Of a stretch of 64,000 bases of DNA, positions 59,577 to 64,000 are shown in pieces. Position 1 is the first letter of the stretch; each line of letters opens with the position of its first letter. Location of the stretch: positions 4,526,001 to 4,590,000 of the forward strand of contig JAQQWL010000011.1 in NCBI GenBank assembly GCA_038363925.1. Direction: 5' to 3'. The stretch is from Apiospora phragmitis. Its lineage: Eukaryota > Ascomycota > Sordariomycetes > Amphisphaeriales > Apiosporaceae. A program made the translations under genes and the position numbers. The notes under the pieces were generated by a model, which had not been told where the DNA came from, did no database searches, and worked only from the letters and a program-made list of their open reading frames with translations.

Positions 59577-61419
59577 GGCTGTCAATGGGCTTTTGCAAAC
59601 GAGGCTGTCCTTATCAATGGTGGAATTCGGTCATTCACTCCAAGCCCCATGACAAATTTTCACGGTTGTCAGGGTATTTCCGGCCCGGCGGCACTGTTAC
59701 AGGTCGTTCCTGGTTAAAAAAATGGGTGGGTCCTGATTCCAACATTGTGACCAATTGGGAGCTTGGGTGCACTGCTTTTCGAGGAAATATCTAATTGGCT
59801 GAATTGGAAGTTTGACTGGGGTTCTGGGCATTATGTAATCATGCCTTTCTTTACCCCTAGGCGACTACATACATCAAGTCGATGAACTTGTAGATGTCCT
59901 CATCAGTCCATTCTGTCGGCTTCTCTGGGCTTCATGTCTCTCGGCCTTTTGACTAACAGAACCACCCCAGTCTTTAGCTTGATGTGGGTTTCTAACCATG
60001 GCGTCCAATTCTATTGACTTCACGCTTGGGTTCTTTGGGCGCGACCGGAGTAGAATGGATTGGCATGAACGAAGCCACTCGCGATGCTCCGATATGAGAT
60101 GGACGAGCTTGAGTGGGCTTTGCATGAGAATGGATCCGTACGGACACGGTTAAACCTAGAGGAACGCCACCTGCACGATACTAGTGGTGGCCTCGTTCTC
60201 ATTGACGGATCCAGGAAGTCCTTACTTACTGCTGGCATAACAGCGTTCCATTGCGGTCATCGTCTGCTGGAGATCATCCACAATCTTGCGGACATCAGAG
60301 AGGCCCTTCTCCAATTTCCTGATTTCGGCCCCCCGTGCCCTGTCCGCCTTCCCTCCGATCTTTCTCTCCATCTAATATACGCTCGTGATCTGCGTCTTGA
60401 TCGTGGATATAGAGGTATTCAGGATGCCAACTCCTCTGTTGACCATCTTGCTCAAGCTATCAACGGTCCGCTGTGAGGCCACTTCCGCTGGTAGGAATCT
60501 GAGAACCTGACTCGTCACCAAGAAGGTCAAGAGTCAGAAGCTCGCAGGACAAGGAAAACATTATTACCATGGTCTGGAAAGAATACGTTCACCCGGCTTG
60601 ATTGCAATTTGCTTGAACCACTTCAGAATGGGTATAGTGGCTATAGCCCCTACCATGGACCTACAAGGAGATTGCAAGACCAATGAGTATTCCAAACAGT
60701 AGATTTGGTAACTGGGAAAATAGAATACGCCTCTTGGTTATCAAACCACCGTTCTTGAACCGGACATAGCTGTTTATAGTGCTAAGGAGCAAATTGAACT
60801 TCAGATTTAAAAGAAATCGAACAATCTCTATCTTGTTGTTTTAAAGAGAAAACGTACGAGGTCGTGTTAGTAAGTAGGTAGAGAGTATAGTACTTCTTGC
60901 ATAAGGATAGAACAAGGCCAAGATCGAGAAATCTAATTTCGTGGGACTGGCCCCTGATCCCATACTCGATGGCTTTTGGTAGATCTTGGTCGTATGGGAT
61001 TATGTATTAGGTGTTGGGCATTAGCATATGGCGCAAAGCTCGCATCTCTAACCAGGTCCGTCAGAACATGCCTTGATTGTGACCTTAATAGACGACCAGT
61101 TGTCACTGCTACGATTCTAAGCAATGTTCTGGTTCTTTGGAGTTGTGTTGATGGTAGATTGCTACCACTGAGATCACTTGTAGCAGGTGAAGAAGATATG
61201 CCCAGCTAACAGCACTGTTGAGCCCTGGAGGAGTTGAATGCCTGAAGTACATGTGCCAGGTGCCTAAGTAGGCGTGATGAGCCGCATCCCAGGTGGGGGG
61301 CCACCCCACTGTCAAAATTCGATTTAAAAACGCCACACCTTTTGAAAAAAGCCACAACCTTTTCTCTTCACCGCCACATCCTCCTGTCCCGCCGTCTGCT
61401 ACTACCCACCAACGCTATC
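59577..61419. other. Intergenic region mS35/ALG13
   Basis: 1.8 kb, mostly without coding signal. A possible decayed minus-strand gene lies within it (see 60,238-60,760). The first 100 bp are the mS35 promoter side and the last 100 bp the ALG13 leader. Confidence 0.45.
60238..60760 (-). pseudogene. Possible decayed small membrane/coiled-coil gene
   Basis: Read on the minus strand there are three protein-like pieces. The first is RFKNGGLITKRRILFSQLPN followed by a hydrophobic run at about 60,760-60,665. The second, MVGAIATIPILKWFKQIAIK, lies at about 60,656-60,597. After a plausible intron (GTAATAAT...CTCACAG) comes a helical piece, RTVDSLSKMVNRGVGILNT, then a TAG and the coiled-coil-like EIRKLEKGLSDVRKIVDDLQ at about 60,345-60,255. 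In-frame stops separate the pieces. It could be a small gene read with wrong splice sites or a pseudogene. No family was recognised. Confidence 0.25.
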
Positions 61420-62634
61420 ATGGCATACCAGGTAAGTCTCTCTATCGTATTGCGCTATATATTGCGCACGGACCTAGCGTTGTATGCTATAGTATATACC
61501 GCGCACGAACCTATTTTTACCGCGCTAGTCGCGCACGGACCCTCTATTTAGCAGCCCCGTGCACGGACCTTGTTTCCCATTACACGCCCACCGTGCAGTG
61601 CAGATGCTCTGTCACTCCAAGTTCACTCATGTACTGATCAGGATATTATTTTCATAGAACGAATCTCCCGAAGGCGACTGGATCTTGGTCATGCCCAAAG
61701 AGAACGAAGACTCTTACTCCAAGACCTCAAACTTCTTTGCTGACGCTGTCGCTAACCCCGGCCACGAGCTCGGCCCGTACATCAAGTCCAGCGCAGAGCG
61801 GGACAGTATCTACTACCACCAAAGCAACATCGTGACGATGGCGCCCGCCGACGAGGACCAGATCCCCGGCAAGACTTGCTTCGTGACCGTCGGAGCCACG
61901 GCAAGCTTCCGCAGTCTGATTGATGAGGTGGTCTCGCCCGAGGTTGTTGCCGCTCTTGCAGCGCAAGGTTTCGACTCGATAATTGTTCAGTGCGGACCTG
62001 ACTTTGAGCACTTTGAGGCCATCAGACCCAGCGACCCTGCCGTTCTCATGTCCGGCTTCTCTGTTGAGAGCAACATCATGGAGTACATGCGAGAGTGTGC
62101 TCCTTCTGACGGACCACGCAAGCGACACACCGGCCTCATTATCACTCATGCAGGTTAGTTACCACGACAAGCACTTCCTTCACACTGCTTGTTCTCTGAC
62201 TCATGATTTCTTTTAGGCGCCGGTACCATCATGGATGCTCTTAAGGTCAACACCAGAGTGATTGCTGTCCCCAATACGGACTTGATGGGCAATCATCAGA
62301 TGGAGATGGCCGAAGAGTTTGCGAAGAAGGGCTGGCTCATCCACGGCGAACTCGGGTATGTTTTTCTATCATTTTTCTTCTTTTTTCTCGCCAAGTGCCG
62401 TTACTTACACCACCTCTACAGCAAAATCCATGAAGCTATCAAGCAGTCGGCTACTTTCATGCCTGCTGCCTACCCTCCCAAGCCCCCTCGCGGCAGTGAG
62501 AACCGTGGTCTGGAACAGATCACGCAAGATGTTGTCAACGGAACCTGGCGTGGCGGAAGCGGTAGTAAGTGTATATTATCATCCAATGTGATGAGGATCA
62601 ATGCTAACTGGCCCGCGTAGAAACCAACGACTAG
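61420..62634 (+). CDS. ALG13: UDP-GlcNAc transferase subunit Alg13
   Basis: Catalytic subunit that pairs with membrane protein Alg14 at the ER to add the second GlcNAc to dolichol-linked N-glycan precursors. Exons 61,420-61,431, 61,658-62,153, 62,217-62,355, 62,422-62,564 and 62,621-62,634 give 267 residues ending GKTND. The GT28-type fold shows in KTCFVTVGATASFRSLIDEV, FDSIIVQCGPD, HTGLIITHAGAGTIMDAL and RVIAVPNTDLMGNHQMEMAE. About 75 residues precede the catalytic domain, and an internal start (MAPADEDQIPG) exists. The frame stays open beyond the TAG at 62,632 for 190 codons, and a downstream acceptor at 62,692 would skip the stop (see the next entry). Confidence 0.9.
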
Positions 62635-62692
62635 AAGTCGGAGGATGCTACTGAAACCGATTCGCCCACCGCCCCTGGAACGACTTTCGTAG

Positions 62693-63207
62693 GCACACTG
62701 TCAGAGTACCTGCGCGGTCCCCTCCGCTACTTTTGGGATGTCATGACTGCCGACGATCTTGGCCCCGATTATGACGATCAGCCTCATGAAGGTCCTGCAG
62801 GCAACTCCGACCAAGAGTCTGATGAAGATGCCGACTCCGACGCGGAGAAGACCTACTCGCCCAAGCCCAAGCTCAAGCGAGTTCTCTTCGACAACGGTGA
62901 TGGAACCAGCACGGTCACGCATGTGCCTGTCCCTGAGAACGAGTCGCCGGGTTTCTTTGGCCGTCTGTTCGGTAGAACCAACCATGACGACGGCAGAGCC
63001 AATCAAGCCGATGATGGAGCCAATCAAGACGATGGCCTAGTTGATGAGCATGAACAGCGCCAGCGGGACGTCTTTGACAGTCTGTTCGGCGACCTCGGCC
63101 AAGACGACGGCTTCCAGGAGACCGATCCTGAAGTCTTGCGACGCACGCGCTATTGGCAGGAGGTTGACGACAGATTCGACTCCATGACCCGTTTGTACGT
63201 TGGCTAA
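62693..63207 (+). CDS. Acidic open frame downstream of ALG13: alternative last exon or separate gene
   Basis: The frame from 62,635 to 63,207 is open, GC-rich in coding style and in phase with ALG13 exon 4. If the intron starting at 62,565 is spliced to the acceptor TTTCGTAG at 62,692 instead of CGCGTAG at 62,620, the ALG13 stop is skipped and an acidic tail of about 171 residues is joined (total 434). The tail contains TLSEYLRGPLRYFWDVM, KPKLKRVLFDNGDGTSTVTH, GFFGRLFGRTNHDDG and two related Asp-rich stretches, and ends SMTRLYVG. A separate gene starting at ATG 62,743 is the alternative. No known domain is seen. Confidence 0.5.
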
Positions 63208-63786
63208 AGCATTCGACGAAGGTTGCTTAGCGTCGTGACACGTAGTTGAGTCAACATCGTGTGGCACGTTATTGCCACGAGCAACTCTTAGCTACAGAAG
63301 CAGAGACGGAAGGAAGGAAATCTCGATCTTGCTCGGATTTGCTCCGATGTTATGGACTGATGGTGGCAGTCCGAGAAAAGGTTTGGGGAATGTTGTTGTT
63401 GTCTGCGATGAACTATAGGTTCCGAGGACCTGGGAGTAGCCCTATCATGTCCTTTCCCCAGATAGCTACACGACAATGCACTGAGATCAGTCACTCAAGT
63501 GCAACGAAAAGAAAACACAATTCCCGGTTGGGCCGGAATACTGAACTATCATCTTCTTCTGTATGTAATGTGTTTGCAACTTTTCAAGATGAAAGGGCTC
63601 AAGTCTTATCAAATCTCATATGCGCATGTTCTTCGTGGGTCTCATGATTTCATCTACTACATCTGCATACCGCAGAAACCTCTGCAAAGTTTCTATAGAG
63701 CCCCAATGCGTACGTACTGTAGCGCTCGTTCTACTGCTAGGCCAAATCCATCCTATTAACATGGATAGATAAGTCTAGATGGTATC
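63208..63786. other. Convergent intergenic region ALG13/AIP1
   Basis: 3' flanks of two convergent genes. Nothing further recognised. Confidence 0.5.
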
Positions 63787-64000
63787 TCATTGCAGACCGC
63801 TGACACCCCAGATCTTGATGGCGGCATCACCGCCCGTACTAGCGACCTTCTTGCCGCCGTCGACCCAGCACACGCCGTTCACGCCGTCCTTGTGCGCGTT
63901 CAGCGACTTGACCCGGCTTCCCGGCTTGGCCATGCTCCACACATAGACGTTGGTGTCCAGGGCGCCGCTGGCCGCGTGCGTGCCCTCCTCGTTCCACGCT
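63787..64000 (-). CDS. AIP1: Actin-interacting protein 1 (WD40), C-terminal part
   Basis: The last 71 codons of a minus-strand gene that runs off the window end. The translation AWNEEGTHAASGALDTNVYV followed by SLNAHKDGVNGVCWVDGGKK and GGDAAIKIWGVSGLQ forms the last WD40 blades of Aip1/WDR1, which works with cofilin to disassemble actin filaments. The reading ends at TGA 63,789-63,787. The rest of the gene is outside the window. Confidence 0.85.
   Translation of the reverse strand, partial: AWNEEGTHAASGALDTNVYVWSMAKPGSRVKSLNAHKDGVNGVCWVDGGKKVASTGGDAAIKIWGVSGLQ

Noticed and set aside
1..64000. tRNA, rRNA, CRISPR, secondary-metabolite cluster
   Set aside because: No cloverleaf with proper A and B boxes, no rRNA motif, no spaced short repeats, and no polyketide, peptide or terpene synthase genes were seen by eye.

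Overview
The window is nuclear DNA of a filamentous ascomycete (Pezizomycotina, most likely a Sordariomycete). The evidence is short introns of about 50-130 nt with GTAAGT-like donors, well-spaced genes on both strands, fungal-type protein architectures, and a long block that looks heavily RIP-mutated. RIP (repeat-induced point mutation) turns CpA into TpA in repeated DNA. In the first 19.8 kb CpA/TpG is almost gone, TpA is everywhere, and the remaining C sits mostly in CpG.

Region 1 (1-19,790) is an AT-rich transposon graveyard with no intact gene. It holds a minus-strand pogo/Fot1-type transposase relic, a solo LTR with a possible 5-bp target duplication, a palindromic repeat of about 1.3 kb, three more LTRs (called A, B and C here), a Ty3/Gypsy internal region with gag, reverse transcriptase, RNase H, integrase and chromodomain remains, the 3' end of a second Gypsy family with an extra ORF after the chromodomain, and a third Gypsy pol relic. 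The switch to normal base composition at about 19.8 kb is abrupt.

Region 2 (20-64 kb) carries housekeeping genes: NUP85 (nuclear pore), QCR8 (complex III), PHB1 (prohibitin), the complex I 21.3 kDa subunit, LTO1 (Fe-S maturation adaptor), cytosolic methionyl-tRNA synthetase, NAA10/ARD1 (N-terminal acetyltransferase), a large uncharacterised protein with LEA-like 11-residue repeats, eIF2B-beta (GCD7), NEM1 (lipin phosphatase), a DUF1761 membrane protein, NHP2 (H/ACA snoRNP), a GH92 alpha-mannosidase, an unknown small basic protein, PMP3, mitochondrial ribosomal protein mS35 (Rsm24), ALG13, and the 3' end of AIP1. QCR8, PHB1 and the complex I subunit form a small run of mitochondrial inner-membrane genes. 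QCR8 and PHB1 are divergent over a 489-bp gap.

Five single-base frameshifts interrupt four otherwise conserved genes (NUP85, methionyl-tRNA synthetase, GCD7, and GH92 twice). Four of them are in or beside short homopolymers, which points to indel errors in the assembly, though real decay is possible for GH92. No secondary-metabolite cluster, CRISPR array, tRNA or rRNA gene was found. The best candidates for something new are the ALG13 locus, where an alternative 3' splice site would fuse an acidic tail of about 170 residues in frame, the LEA-like repeat protein, the extra ORF in the second Gypsy element, and the RIP boundary inside the solo LTR.
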